Origin: Agarivorans aestuarii
GTDB taxonomy: Bacteria; Pseudomonadota; Gammaproteobacteria; Enterobacterales; Celerinatantimonadaceae
Reading direction: 5' to 3'
NCBI RefSeq assembly: GCF_019670125.1
Contig: NZ_AP023033.1
Coordinates: 1,787,001-1,851,000 of the forward strand
DNA: 64,000 nucleotides
Within the stretch, counting starts at the first letter, position 1, and every line of letters begins with the position of its first letter. The translations under genes and the position numbers were made by a program. This document shows positions 7,277 to 14,180 of the stretch, one piece after another. The notes under the pieces were generated by a model. The model searched no databases. It worked only from the letters and a program-made list of their open reading frames with translations, and was not told where the DNA came from.

Positions 7277-8299
7277 ATGAAGAAAGCAGAACTTTTGAAA
7301 GAAACTCGTAAGAGACGCCGAAAAATGGCTAAGGTGCAAAACAGAAAGCGTTTTAAGACTAAATTTACGAATAAAACAGTAGGAACCGTGAGTCGAATAT
7401 TAGAAGGGAAAAAATATGGTGTGGAGCATGCGTTGGATATGCATGCAAGCAGCTATATAATAATGCCTGCTGAAGCGATTTATGAGAAAGATCTGTTAAA
7501 AGAATATCAAAGTGTCATTGATACCTGCCACATATATATTATTGGCTACCTGCCAAAAATAGATTTTGTTGGTGCAGCACAGATTGGCAAAGATCTTGAA
7601 CTGTCTTTTCTTATTGCAAATCAAAAGCGTGTTCTTCGGTTTGGCCCTATACCTGATGGTGTCACCTTTAAAGTGGATGATGGATACCATTTTATGGAGG
7701 ACTCAAACGGTTCTCGGTTTTGGTGGGATGACGACAAGCTAATGCATATGCTAAATCAACAGCCACCAAATTTGCACTTTGAAGTTAAGTATGTCGGTCA
7801 GGCATATGGTCAAGACGGTTCGAGAAATGCCCTCGATAGGCTCATAAAACATGAAACGCTACAAAAAATCGCAGTCAAGGGAGTGCCTGAAGGCTACAAG
7901 TTGTCACTGCTTCTGTTGGAGGTTGAGCCTGATAACACGTTGATTACAGCTTTTACGCCAAATGCACAGTTGCAGGGAACTGAAGGTTCGCGAATTAAGT
8001 CAGGCTTAGAGAAACTTTATGGTACAACTGAGTCTGAGCGCATTTCGTTGTTCGAAGCTGCAATGATCAGATACTTTTCGCCAGAATATAATAAAGAATT
8101 TAAAAATAGTTTTCCTTCAACGAACCTTAAGATACTTCAAGACTGCTACGACAAAGACATATCTGCCGTATTCGCGGAAATTTGCATTGATGAAATCCCA
8201 TTTATGCTTTTCTCGGATGCTGTAGAACCGAAGCAATACCATTTTTCTAAACACGATTTGCATCAAGAGCCTGATAGGAAGGTATTCTTCAGCGTATGA
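7277..8299 (+). CDS. Unknown cassette protein, 340 aa, with a YVGQA motif
   Basis: I do not recognise a named family. The N-terminus is strongly basic (KKAELLKETRKRRRKMAK, more Lys/Arg to residue 32), suggesting nucleic-acid contact. A conserved-looking block, KYVGQAYGQDGSRNALDRL followed by IKHETLQKI (about residues 174-201), resembles the opening of GIY-YIG-like nuclease domains (Y-V-G, then an arginine helix and a His), but the classical GIY and YIG pair is not clear. No signal peptide or membrane segment. ATG 7277 begins 17 bp after attC site 1. Its place between two defence-type cassettes makes a defence role plausible; this is inference. Confidence 0.75.
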   Translation: MKKAELLKETRKRRRKMAKVQNRKRFKTKFTNKTVGTVSRILEGKKYGVEHALDMHASSYIIMPAEAIYEKDLLKEYQSVIDTCHIYIIGYLPKIDFVGAAQIGKDLELSFLIANQKRVLRFGPIPDGVTFKVDDGYHFMEDSNGSRFWWDDDKLMHMLNQQPPNLHFEVKYVGQAYGQDGSRNALDRLIKHETLQKIAVKGVPEGYKLSLLLLEVEPDNTLITAFTPNAQLQGTEGSRIKSGLEKLYGTTESERISLFEAAMIRYFSPEYNKEFKNSFPSTNLKILQDCYDKDISAVFAEICIDEIPFMLFSDAVEPKQYHFSKHDLHQEPDRKVFFSV

Positions 8300-8324
8300 G
8301 CTGCCTAATAAACTGTTAGGCAGC
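8300..8324 (+). repeat. Collapsed attC-like site 2
   Basis: Immediately after the stop codon lies a perfect 9-bp inverted repeat, GCTGCCTAA/TTAGGCAGC, with a 7-bp centre. It contains both expected ends of an attC (GCCTAAT and GTTAGGC) with nothing between them, as if the middle of a site had been deleted. It could also act as a terminator, though it has no T-run. Confidence 0.5.
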
Positions 8325-8365
8325 ACGAGTGCGATTAATTAAGCTAGAAATAAGAAGGAATTCAG

Positions 8366-9658
8366 ATGGGTACATCGATAGAGCTTAGTGTAGGGAACGT
8401 TTCTCTGTCGTATTCCAAAAATCACATGGGCATAGATTATGGATTTATTTTTCAAGATGGTGACTTAACACGTCGAAAGTCGGAGTCAATAGACTACGAA
8501 TATTATGAAGAAAATCCAGAATTAAAACATGAGCTCGAAGAGGCGGAGGAGACCTTTGCCAGGGCTCTATATCGAGTTATACCACGGCTAAACATACTTG
8601 GTTATACGCTTGATGCAGCACGTGCCGAATACAATTCGTTGATAGCAGAAGCGGAAGAGATCTCAAGCGAGATTGATGGAGCTGAATCAAAAAAGGAATA
8701 TCTTACGTTTGAAGAGTTTTGCCATTTGGCATGTCGCTATTCTCTTACCAGCTTAACAAACGACTATATAGAATACGACACACCAGATCGAGATACTGTT
8801 TCTCAGGGTCGTCTTGCCGCTGATATTCAGTTGTTTGATCGAATTCCTTGGCCTGGAGGCTCAGATCTCTATTGGTCTGAAGCCAGTTATCTATCTTCGA
8901 GAGTTTGTATCCTTAGTGCTGAATCTATGCTTCAGGTATTTGCGCAAAATACAGAAAATTCTGATACTGAGGTTACTTGGGAGTTTGGCCCTATTGTTGA
9001 TGCCGGGTGGGTTCAGCGAGAGGAATTTCGGGCTGGAGCGTTCCAAAAGCAAAAAGTTCTGATAGCAACCGAGGGAACATCAGACACACGCATTATACAG
9101 CGAGCACTACAGGTACTACGTCCGAATGTGACCGATTTTTTCAATTTTGTGGATGTAGATGAGCGTCATCCTTACTGGGGAACGGGCAATCTAGTAAAAT
9201 TTGCAGAGGGGCTATTGCGAATAGAGGTTCTAAATCAGGTCTTGTTTGTTTTTGATAACGATGCAGAAGGCGTTGACGCTTTTCGCAAATTTGAAAAGTT
9301 GAATTCTCCTACCAATATGAGGGCAATGCTCCTGCCTGATCTTGATGAATTTAGGGAGTTTGTAACTCTCGGACCTGAAGGGGAGGGTACTTCTGATATC
9401 AATGGTAGAGCTGCTGCGATTGAGTGTTATCTTGATCTTCGCTTAGATCAATATCCTCCAGCACAGGTCACATGGAGTAATTTCAAAAAAGATATCGATG
9501 CATGGCATGGTGTTTTAGATTACAAAGAATCCTATTCAAAGCATTTTTACGAACAGTCCGACAACCAATTGCTTGATGGTACATATGATGTATCCAAGCT
9601 ATTGAAATTGGTTGATACGCTAATCCAAGAAGCCGGATTTTTGACCCCGGTTATTTGA
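8366..9658 (+). CDS. HEPN/TOPRIM-domain protein, probable conflict/defence protein
   Basis: A 430-aa cytoplasmic protein. The start, MGTSIELSVGNVSLSYSKNHMGIDYGFIF continuing to residue ~190, matches what I recall of the HEPN/Toprim N-terminal domain family. A TOPRIM fold follows: KVLIATEGTSD with the metal-binding Glu at residue 236, then VLFVFDNDAEG with D297-N-D299. TOPRIM domains of this kind occur in OLD-family and related nucleases, and HEPN domains in RNA-cutting defence proteins. The classic HEPN R-x4-6-H motif was not obvious to me. RBS AAGAAGGA precedes ATG 8366. It is carried as an integron cassette, with attC site 3 following 43 bp after the stop. Confidence 0.8.
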   Translation: MGTSIELSVGNVSLSYSKNHMGIDYGFIFQDGDLTRRKSESIDYEYYEENPELKHELEEAEETFARALYRVIPRLNILGYTLDAARAEYNSLIAEAEEISSEIDGAESKKEYLTFEEFCHLACRYSLTSLTNDYIEYDTPDRDTVSQGRLAADIQLFDRIPWPGGSDLYWSEASYLSSRVCILSAESMLQVFAQNTENSDTEVTWEFGPIVDAGWVQREEFRAGAFQKQKVLIATEGTSDTRIIQRALQVLRPNVTDFFNFVDVDERHPYWGTGNLVKFAEGLLRIEVLNQVLFVFDNDAEGVDAFRKFEKLNSPTNMRAMLLPDLDEFREFVTLGPEGEGTSDINGRAAAIECYLDLRLDQYPPAQVTWSNFKKDIDAWHGVLDYKESYSKHFYEQSDNQLLDGTYDVSKLLKLVDTLIQEAGFLTPVI

Positions 9659-9701
9659 GGGGCGTCTTCATGTTGGACATTTTAGAGAACTTGAAAACTT
9701 T

Positions 9702-9773
9702 GCCTAACAAAGCGCTGCTGTCGGACAAATTTTCCGCTGCGCTCCAAATTTGCCGCAGAGCGCGGCGTTAGCC
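9702..9773 (+). repeat. attC site 3
   Basis: A 72-bp site from inverse core GCCTAAC (9702-9708) to core GTTAGCC (9767-9773). The arms GCGCTGC...CAAATTT and AAATTTG..GCAGAGCGC pair to form the expected long stem with small bulges. It is the cleanest attC in the window. Confidence 0.9.
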
Positions 9774-9797
9774 ATCCATATTAGCAAGGAGGTATTT

Positions 9798-10355
9798 ATG
9801 GATAATATTAAGTTGGCAGAGGCATATTATGAGTGTGCTAGAAATGAAATAATTCAAAGAATTAGGCTTCGAGACTATATACTTTTGGTTTTTCTAGGAG
9901 CTGTTAGTGCGATTTTTAGCTCGGTGTTTAGGTCATCTGCTGAAATAGAAATAGTGCTTGTAATTCCTTATTTAACTCTAGGAGCTGGTGTTTTAGTGTG
10001 CCAACACAACTCAAAAATTGGATCTTTGGCTGAGTACTGCTCTGTTGAACTGGAAAAGTTTTTCCATACGAATTTGGAAGGGAGTTTACCTCCACAATGG
10101 GATAACTCAAAATCCCTCAAGGAATATTCAAAGTACTCAATAACTCTTCGGTCTTGGGGGCACTTTATCATCTTACTAGCTCCTTGCGCTCCAGCATTAA
10201 TGCTTACTGTCGAGCATGCTACGGGGAGTTTTCCATTGTGTGTTGTTTGGTGGGGGTGTTTAGTCTGTTGTGGATTTGTTGCATGGCTGAAGCGACATTC
10301 ATTTCATGTCAGGAATGATATACATAGTAAAATATTTGCAGCCAACAATGGCTAA
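9798..10355 (+). CDS. Unknown cassette membrane protein, 185 aa
   Basis: Four hydrophobic segments are visible, in two pairs: around residues 27-45 (LLVFLGAVSAIFSSVF), 52-67, 128-146 and 155-170. The soluble linker between the pairs contains FHTNLEGSLPPQW. The N-terminal 25 residues are charged and helical. The arrangement recalls small membrane effectors of conflict systems, but I cannot assign a family. I chose ATG 9798 because AAGGAGG lies directly upstream; the frame stays open further left but without an RBS. The stop overlaps attC site 4. Confidence 0.7.
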   Translation: MDNIKLAEAYYECARNEIIQRIRLRDYILLVFLGAVSAIFSSVFRSSAEIEIVLVIPYLTLGAGVLVCQHNSKIGSLAEYCSVELEKFFHTNLEGSLPPQWDNSKSLKEYSKYSITLRSWGHFIILLAPCAPALMLTVEHATGSFPLCVVWWGCLVCCGFVAWLKRHSFHVRNDIHSKIFAANNG

Positions 10356-10475
10356 CAATCTGTTTAAGAGGGATTCGCAACGCGTGGCATTTTCACTATG
10401 TGTTGGCTTTAGTGTTTAAGATGGCATGCGGCGGCTTTTGTATTGCGTTGCTCACCCCTTAACAGGGCGTTAGCT
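10350..10475 (+). repeat. attC site 4, VCR-like (126 bp)
   Basis: The site starts at GGCTAAC over the stop codon and ends with core GTTAGCT at 10469-10475. Its size (126 bp) and text (AAGAGGGATTC, CAACGCGTGGCATTTTCA, then GCGTTGCTCACCCCTTAACAGGGCGTTAG) closely follow the Vibrio cholerae repeat family as I remember it. This suggests exchange with Vibrio superintegrons. Confidence 0.85.
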
Positions 10476-10496
10476 TTCTTTTGAGAATGTAGAATA

Positions 10497-11036
10497 ATGG
10501 TTGGTTACAGATGGACTTGTCAGGCTTGTGAGTCTGGTAATGAGGCAAACTTGGATAAGTGTGCTTTTTGCGGCTGCCCAGCAAACGCAGGTAGTGAAGA
10601 TATAGAAAAACACAATAACCCTGAGGGCTTTAAGAAAAAGAAAGCAAAAGAAGAGTATTCTCAGTCGTTGTTTATTTACTTTTTCATTCCATTTTTTGCT
10701 GCAATCCATGCTGTAAACGGGCGGTACGAAACCTTATTTCTTCTTTTGGGGGTAACTACTGCTGTTAGCTTTAAAAACATTAAATTACTTACTCATATTT
10801 GGCGTGATAATTGGGCAAGAACATGTCTAATCACAATATCCAGTTTATTCTTGGTATTAATACTGGTTAGGATATTTGTTATACCGGATAACAGCGACTT
10901 GGTGTGGTGGTCTGCTTTGTCTTATTTTCTGTTGGTACCGATCTCATTTTACTATTTTTTTAAAAGTAAGAATGGCAAAAGAGTTTTTAGTGAGTACTAC
11001 TCGAAAGCTAACATGGTTGTAAACGCGGACAAATAA
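10497..11036 (+). CDS. Zinc-ribbon membrane protein, unknown function, 179 aa
   Basis: The N-terminus, YRWTCQACESGNEANLDKC followed by AFCGCP, is a RanBP2-like zinc finger pattern (W-x-C-x2-C ... N ... C-x2-C). A charged linker (KKKKAKEE) follows, then four hydrophobic segments between residues 58 and 160. It is therefore an inner-membrane protein with a cytoplasmic or periplasmic zinc knuckle. The start codon is at 10497, 21 bp after attC site 4; no strong Shine-Dalgarno sequence is seen. It is a cassette gene with no assigned function. Confidence 0.7.
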   Translation: MVGYRWTCQACESGNEANLDKCAFCGCPANAGSEDIEKHNNPEGFKKKKAKEEYSQSLFIYFFIPFFAAIHAVNGRYETLFLLLGVTTAVSFKNIKLLTHIWRDNWARTCLITISSLFLVLILVRIFVIPDNSDLVWWSALSYFLLVPISFYYFFKSKNGKRVFSEYYSKANMVVNADK

Positions 11037-11104
11037 CAGTTGGCTTTGTTCGTGCCTCACAAATTTTAGCTAACCATTATTAGCTGGTTGCAACCGCATT
11101 ATGA
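11031..11104 (+). repeat. Degenerate attC-like site 5
   Basis: AAATAAC over the stop codon would be the inverse core. The right end, GCATTATGAG, is one base away from a GCGTTATGA core. The stem between them is weak, with a short inner palindrome TTAGCTAACCATTATTAGCTGG. I call it mainly from its position between two cassette genes. Confidence 0.4.
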
Positions 11105-11111
11105 GTAATAA

Positions 11112-11573
11112 ATGAAGTTTACAATTTCTAAAGAATACATAGATAAAAGGCGACGTTCCCCCTTGTTCGTTGCTTGTATAATCGTTGTTATTACAACGAG
11201 TGCATATTTGTTGGGAGACTGGACATTCTCAGGTGTATTTACATTCACTATCCTAATGCTGGCTTTTACCGTTTTACCTAATTGGGTTGGGGCTAAGCGC
11301 CATATTGAAGGTGCTCGAAATCATTATATTGAAGTCTGCGACTCTTCAATATTGAGTTATGGTGAAGGATATAAGTCAGAAACTGAACTTGGCTTAGTAA
11401 ATAGTATTGTACTGAACAAGAATAGGTCTGGAATAAAGTCGATTATCTTAAAAGCTGATAAAAGGCTTATTGCTAGATTAGAAAATTATGAAAATATTGA
11501 TGAGTTAGCTAATTTAATTATGGAAACTATTCCTAATGCTAAAGTCACTGAAAAACGATGGATACACTCATAA
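11112..11573 (+). CDS. Unknown cassette membrane protein, 153 aa
   Basis: Two membrane segments (about residues 17-34 and 40-58) form a hairpin near the N-terminus. A soluble tail of about 90 residues follows, beginning HIEGARNHYIEVCDSSILSYGEG and with a PH-like alternating pattern (ETELGLVNSIVLNKNRSGIKSIILKAD). No family is recognised. AT-rich. The stop overlaps attC site 6. Confidence 0.65.
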   Translation: MKFTISKEYIDKRRRSPLFVACIIVVITTSAYLLGDWTFSGVFTFTILMLAFTVLPNWVGAKRHIEGARNHYIEVCDSSILSYGEGYKSETELGLVNSIVLNKNRSGIKSIILKADKRLIARLENYENIDELANLIMETIPNAKVTEKRWIHS

Positions 11574-11615
11574 CAAACTAAGGTAGCGGATAAACCGCTG
11601 CCTTGGGCGTTAATA
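11568..11615 (+). repeat. Short attC site 6, right end of the array
   Basis: A 48-bp site from TCATAAC to GTTAATA (11609-11615). The arms AAGGTAGCGG and CCGCTGCCTT pair around a 5-nt loop (one G-T type mismatch). It is shorter than usual but has both cores and the right position, 0 bp from the stop. Beyond it, the next gene lies on the opposite strand, marking the return to ordinary chromosome. Confidence 0.7.
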
Positions 11616-11699
11616 CCGAGTATGCCTAGCTTAGGTTTACCCAAAAGATCACAGCTGAAGTTACTTTCCTAACACGTTTATGCCTAAAAACAAGCGGGC

Positions 11700-12434
11700 T
11701 CAGCTGTTAACTCTAGTTCCTTGGTATTCGCTGTATATCACTAATGACTCTTCTGGCAGGCACTGGCTAGCTGCTTGATTGAAAGCATTAATAAAGCCGG
11801 GATTTTCATTTAAGTAGGTGTTGCCAAAATAAACTGCGATGGGCTTGCTTACTACCACTTGGCGGTCGATATAGGCGCTGCGATTAGTTTTCTCGGTAAG
11901 TTTTAGCATCGCCGCCTCGTTAGCCAAAATGATGTCGGCTCGATCGCGTATTAATCCTTCTAGCAACATTTCTGGTTCAACGGGTCGATAGGCTACTTTC
12001 ACGCCTTTTGCTTTTAGCCATTGCGCCATGTTTGATCCTAGGTAAGCCCCCACGCGTGCGTTCTTTAAGTATTCGTCATCAATCGGTTGGTTAATAACAT
12101 CTGCTAAATAAAAATACGCCCAGTTTTGTTTGCCAATAAAGCGGCTGGCTGTAGCGTAACTGTCACGCTCAGCATTTTGGGAACCCGCATAAAAGCCATC
12201 TAATTGGCCTCGCTGGGTCATTGATTGGGCTCTCGCCCAAGGCAAAAAGTCGATGCTATATTCCACGCCCATGCTCTCTAATGCGCAAACCACCACATTA
12301 TCGAAGGGGCCTGCGGGCTTTCCATCTTGTGGCCAGGTGTAAGGGGGACGATCTTGAGTGCCCAAGTGAATAGTTTGAAAAGCTAAACTGGGCAGGGATA
12401 TAAAAACTAGGCTAAAGAGAAGGTTGCGTATCAT
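11700..12434 (-). CDS. Periplasmic solute-binding protein, SBP_bac_3-like
   Basis: A 244-aa secreted protein with a signal peptide (LLFSLVFISLPSLAF) and the extracellular solute-binding family 3 pattern: GTQDRPPYTWPQDGKPAGPFDNVV at the start, FLPWARAQSMTQRGQLDGFYAG, then GAYLGSNMAQWL. This orphan subfamily is common in Alteromonadales and Vibrio, where it is not linked to ABC genes. Amino acids or similar small solutes are the expected ligands, but none can be named. It lies 84 bp beyond the cassette array on the opposite strand. Confidence 0.8.
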   Translation of the reverse strand: MIRNLLFSLVFISLPSLAFQTIHLGTQDRPPYTWPQDGKPAGPFDNVVVCALESMGVEYSIDFLPWARAQSMTQRGQLDGFYAGSQNAERDSYATASRFIGKQNWAYFYLADVINQPIDDEYLKNARVGAYLGSNMAQWLKAKGVKVAYRPVEPEMLLEGLIRDRADIILANEAAMLKLTEKTNRSAYIDRQVVVSKPIAVYFGNTYLNENPGFINAFNQAASQCLPEESLVIYSEYQGTRVNS

Positions 12435-12589
12435 GAGGAACCATTTGTATTAACTATTACCTCAAAAGCATAGTGCAGCTCGGTGAGCTTTTCATAAATT
12501 TTAAGCGGGTAGGAAGCGACTTAAATTTAAGTTCTTTAGACTGCTTTGTTATGGATATTAGCCACCAAGTTTCTCAGGGGTTAAAAAGC

Positions 12590-12615
12590 AAACGCCACTG
12601 TATTAGTGGCGTTTT
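12590..12615. terminator. Bidirectional terminator
   Basis: A 10-bp perfect stem AAACGCCACT/AGTGGCGTTT with a 5-nt loop, with A-rich sequence to the left and T-rich to the right. It lies just past the stop of the SDR gene (minus strand). Confidence 0.75.
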
Positions 12616-12637
12616 AAAGGCGCTTAAGCTGCTTGAA

Positions 12638-13429
12638 TTATTGGATGAGTGTTTCAATTAACTCAACAACTTGGCCAGACTTCTGGGCGTTTAGCGCATC
12701 GGGGTGGGGTGAGGCAAATTGGCCGATGTCGTTGTCAAAATATAGGCCAGCAGCATCATTAAATTCTTCCGACAAGCTGGCTCTTACGAGTATATCTGCA
12801 CCAATGCTTAAATCGCCGCCAGCAATACCATAAGCGTCTTTCACCATTTTGCTGCCAAGTAGTGATTTAGGGTTAACCGATACGACGATTGGGCCACTGT
12901 CTTTGAGCGCTAAGCCCAATTCGCGAGACCACATGGTTAGTGCCAGCTTGCTTTGCGCATAAGCAGAGTTGTCACTAAGCTGGCGGTTACCTTTTAGCGC
13001 GTCTAAATCTACCGTGGCTTGGGCTGCAGACGATAGGTTCACAACACGGCCACTTTTACCCATTAAAGGTAGTAGCGCTTTGGTGAGCTTGTATGGGGCA
13101 AGGGTGTTTACTATAAAGCGTAAATCTTGCCCTTGAGCATTGCGCGGCTCGGGGATGTTAAATACTCCGGCATTGTTAATCACTACATCTAAACTGCTGT
13201 ACTTGCTCGCTACTTGTTTGGCTAGCTCATCAACTTGCTCAAGCTTGGATAGGTCGGCTACAAAGGTATCTACTTGTGCAGCATTCACGCTTAGTTGATT
13301 TTTAACAGACTCAAGTTTGGCTGGGTTACGGCCATGAAGCAGCACCTTATGACCCTGCTCTAGTAATTGCTTGGCGGTAACTAAACCAATGCCGTCGGTT
13401 GCACCGGTAATTAGAATGGTTTTGCTCAT
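12638..13429 (-). CDS. Short-chain dehydrogenase/reductase (SDR)
   Basis: A 263-aa NAD(P)-dependent oxidoreductase of the classical SDR fold. The cofactor loop is TGATDGIG at residues 8-15, followed by LLHGRNPAKLES, then NNAGVF near residue 86. The catalytic set is Ser in VNLSSAAQ and the YAQSK (YxxxK) motif near residue 157. It resembles retinol-dehydrogenase-like or WW-domain-oxidoreductase-type SDRs, whose substrates are broad. It stands alone with its own terminator; the substrate cannot be told from sequence. Confidence 0.88.
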   Translation of the reverse strand: MSKTILITGATDGIGLVTAKQLLEQGHKVLLHGRNPAKLESVKNQLSVNAAQVDTFVADLSKLEQVDELAKQVASKYSSLDVVINNAGVFNIPEPRNAQGQDLRFIVNTLAPYKLTKALLPLMGKSGRVVNLSSAAQATVDLDALKGNRQLSDNSAYAQSKLALTMWSRELGLALKDSGPIVVSVNPKSLLGSKMVKDAYGIAGGDLSIGADILVRASLSEEFNDAAGLYFDNDIGQFASPHPDALNAQKSGQVVELIETLIQ

Positions 13430-13646
13430 GTGCTTGATACCTATCTTAAAATTGAAAGCCTAGAAGCGAATGCCTTAAGTTGCTTTGAATAGTAGATGTT
13501 GAATCCAGCTACTACAACGGCCGTTAGTGATAAACAGAATTTAGATTTTGTTAATAATCACTGACTTGAGCCTAGTGTTGAAGCGCTAGGTGAACATGAA
13601 TAAAACTGTCTGACAAAGCCTGCAGCATGCTTAAGAATAGTAAAGC

Positions 13647-14150
13647 TTAGTCGCTTAGTTGTTTATGCATGATTAGGCTATCAACATAGCCAAGCTCGGG
13701 GTGAAGATAAGCTTTAGGAATAGTCCCAATAGTTGCAAAGCCAAGCTTGTGCCAAAGCGCAATAGCAACGGTGTTAGTGGCTACTACAGAGTTAAACTGC
13801 ATGGCTTTAAAACCCAACTCTAAGGCAACATCTTGGGAATGTTCACACAACTTACGCGCAATGCCTTTGCCACGTGCCGCCTCGCTTACCATGTAGCCAC
13901 AATTGCAAATATGTTTACTGGGGCCCATGGCATTGGGTTTGATGTAATAAGTCCCTAAAATTTGCTGGTTGTGTTCAAACACAAAGCTTTTGAGGGGCAA
14001 CTCGCACCAAAGCTGATAGGCTTGTTGTTCGCTCATGTCTGGGTCAAAAGCGTAACTTTGCTGCGCCTGTATTACCGCCTTAAAGCTTGGCCAAAATGCA
14101 CTAAAGTCGGCTTGGGTCATGGCTCTAATCACTGGCGCTATCCTTTTCAC
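13647..14150 (-). CDS. GNAT-family N-acetyltransferase
   Basis: A 167-aa acetyl-CoA-dependent acyltransferase. Motif A is visible as CGYMVSEAARGKGIARKLCEHS (acetyl-CoA loop R-G-K-G-I-A), followed by LGFKAMQFNSVVATNTVAIALWHKLGFATIGTIP (motif B). This close pattern is typical of the L-amino-acid or unspecified N-acetyltransferase group. The acceptor is unknown. It ends about 220 bp beyond the SDR gene start and starts 30 bp after the 5'-nucleotidase stop on the same strand, so it may be co-transcribed with it. Confidence 0.88.
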   Translation of the reverse strand: MKRIAPVIRAMTQADFSAFWPSFKAVIQAQQSYAFDPDMSEQQAYQLWCELPLKSFVFEHNQQILGTYYIKPNAMGPSKHICNCGYMVSEAARGKGIARKLCEHSQDVALELGFKAMQFNSVVATNTVAIALWHKLGFATIGTIPKAYLHPELGYVDSLIMHKQLSD

Positions 14151-14180
14151 TTAATCAATTTTGCGTGTTATCTAGGCCTA

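Larger units (their letters stand above)
5340..11615 (+). mobile_element. Integron gene-cassette array without integrase in view (CALIN-like)
   Basis: Six genes, all on the plus strand, are each followed within 0-50 bp of the stop by a palindromic attC or attC-like site. The clear sites (7160-7259, 9702-9773, 10350-10475) begin with an inverse core ending in AAC and end with GTTRRRY-type cores (GTTAGGC, GTTAGCC, GTTAGCT). Those at 8300, 11031 and 11568 are shorter or degenerate. No tyrosine recombinase and no attI were seen at the left edge. The cargo is AT-rich and mostly unknown, as is usual for sedentary integrons. The left end is uncertain; the right end is the G|TT at 11609/11610. Confidence 0.85.
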
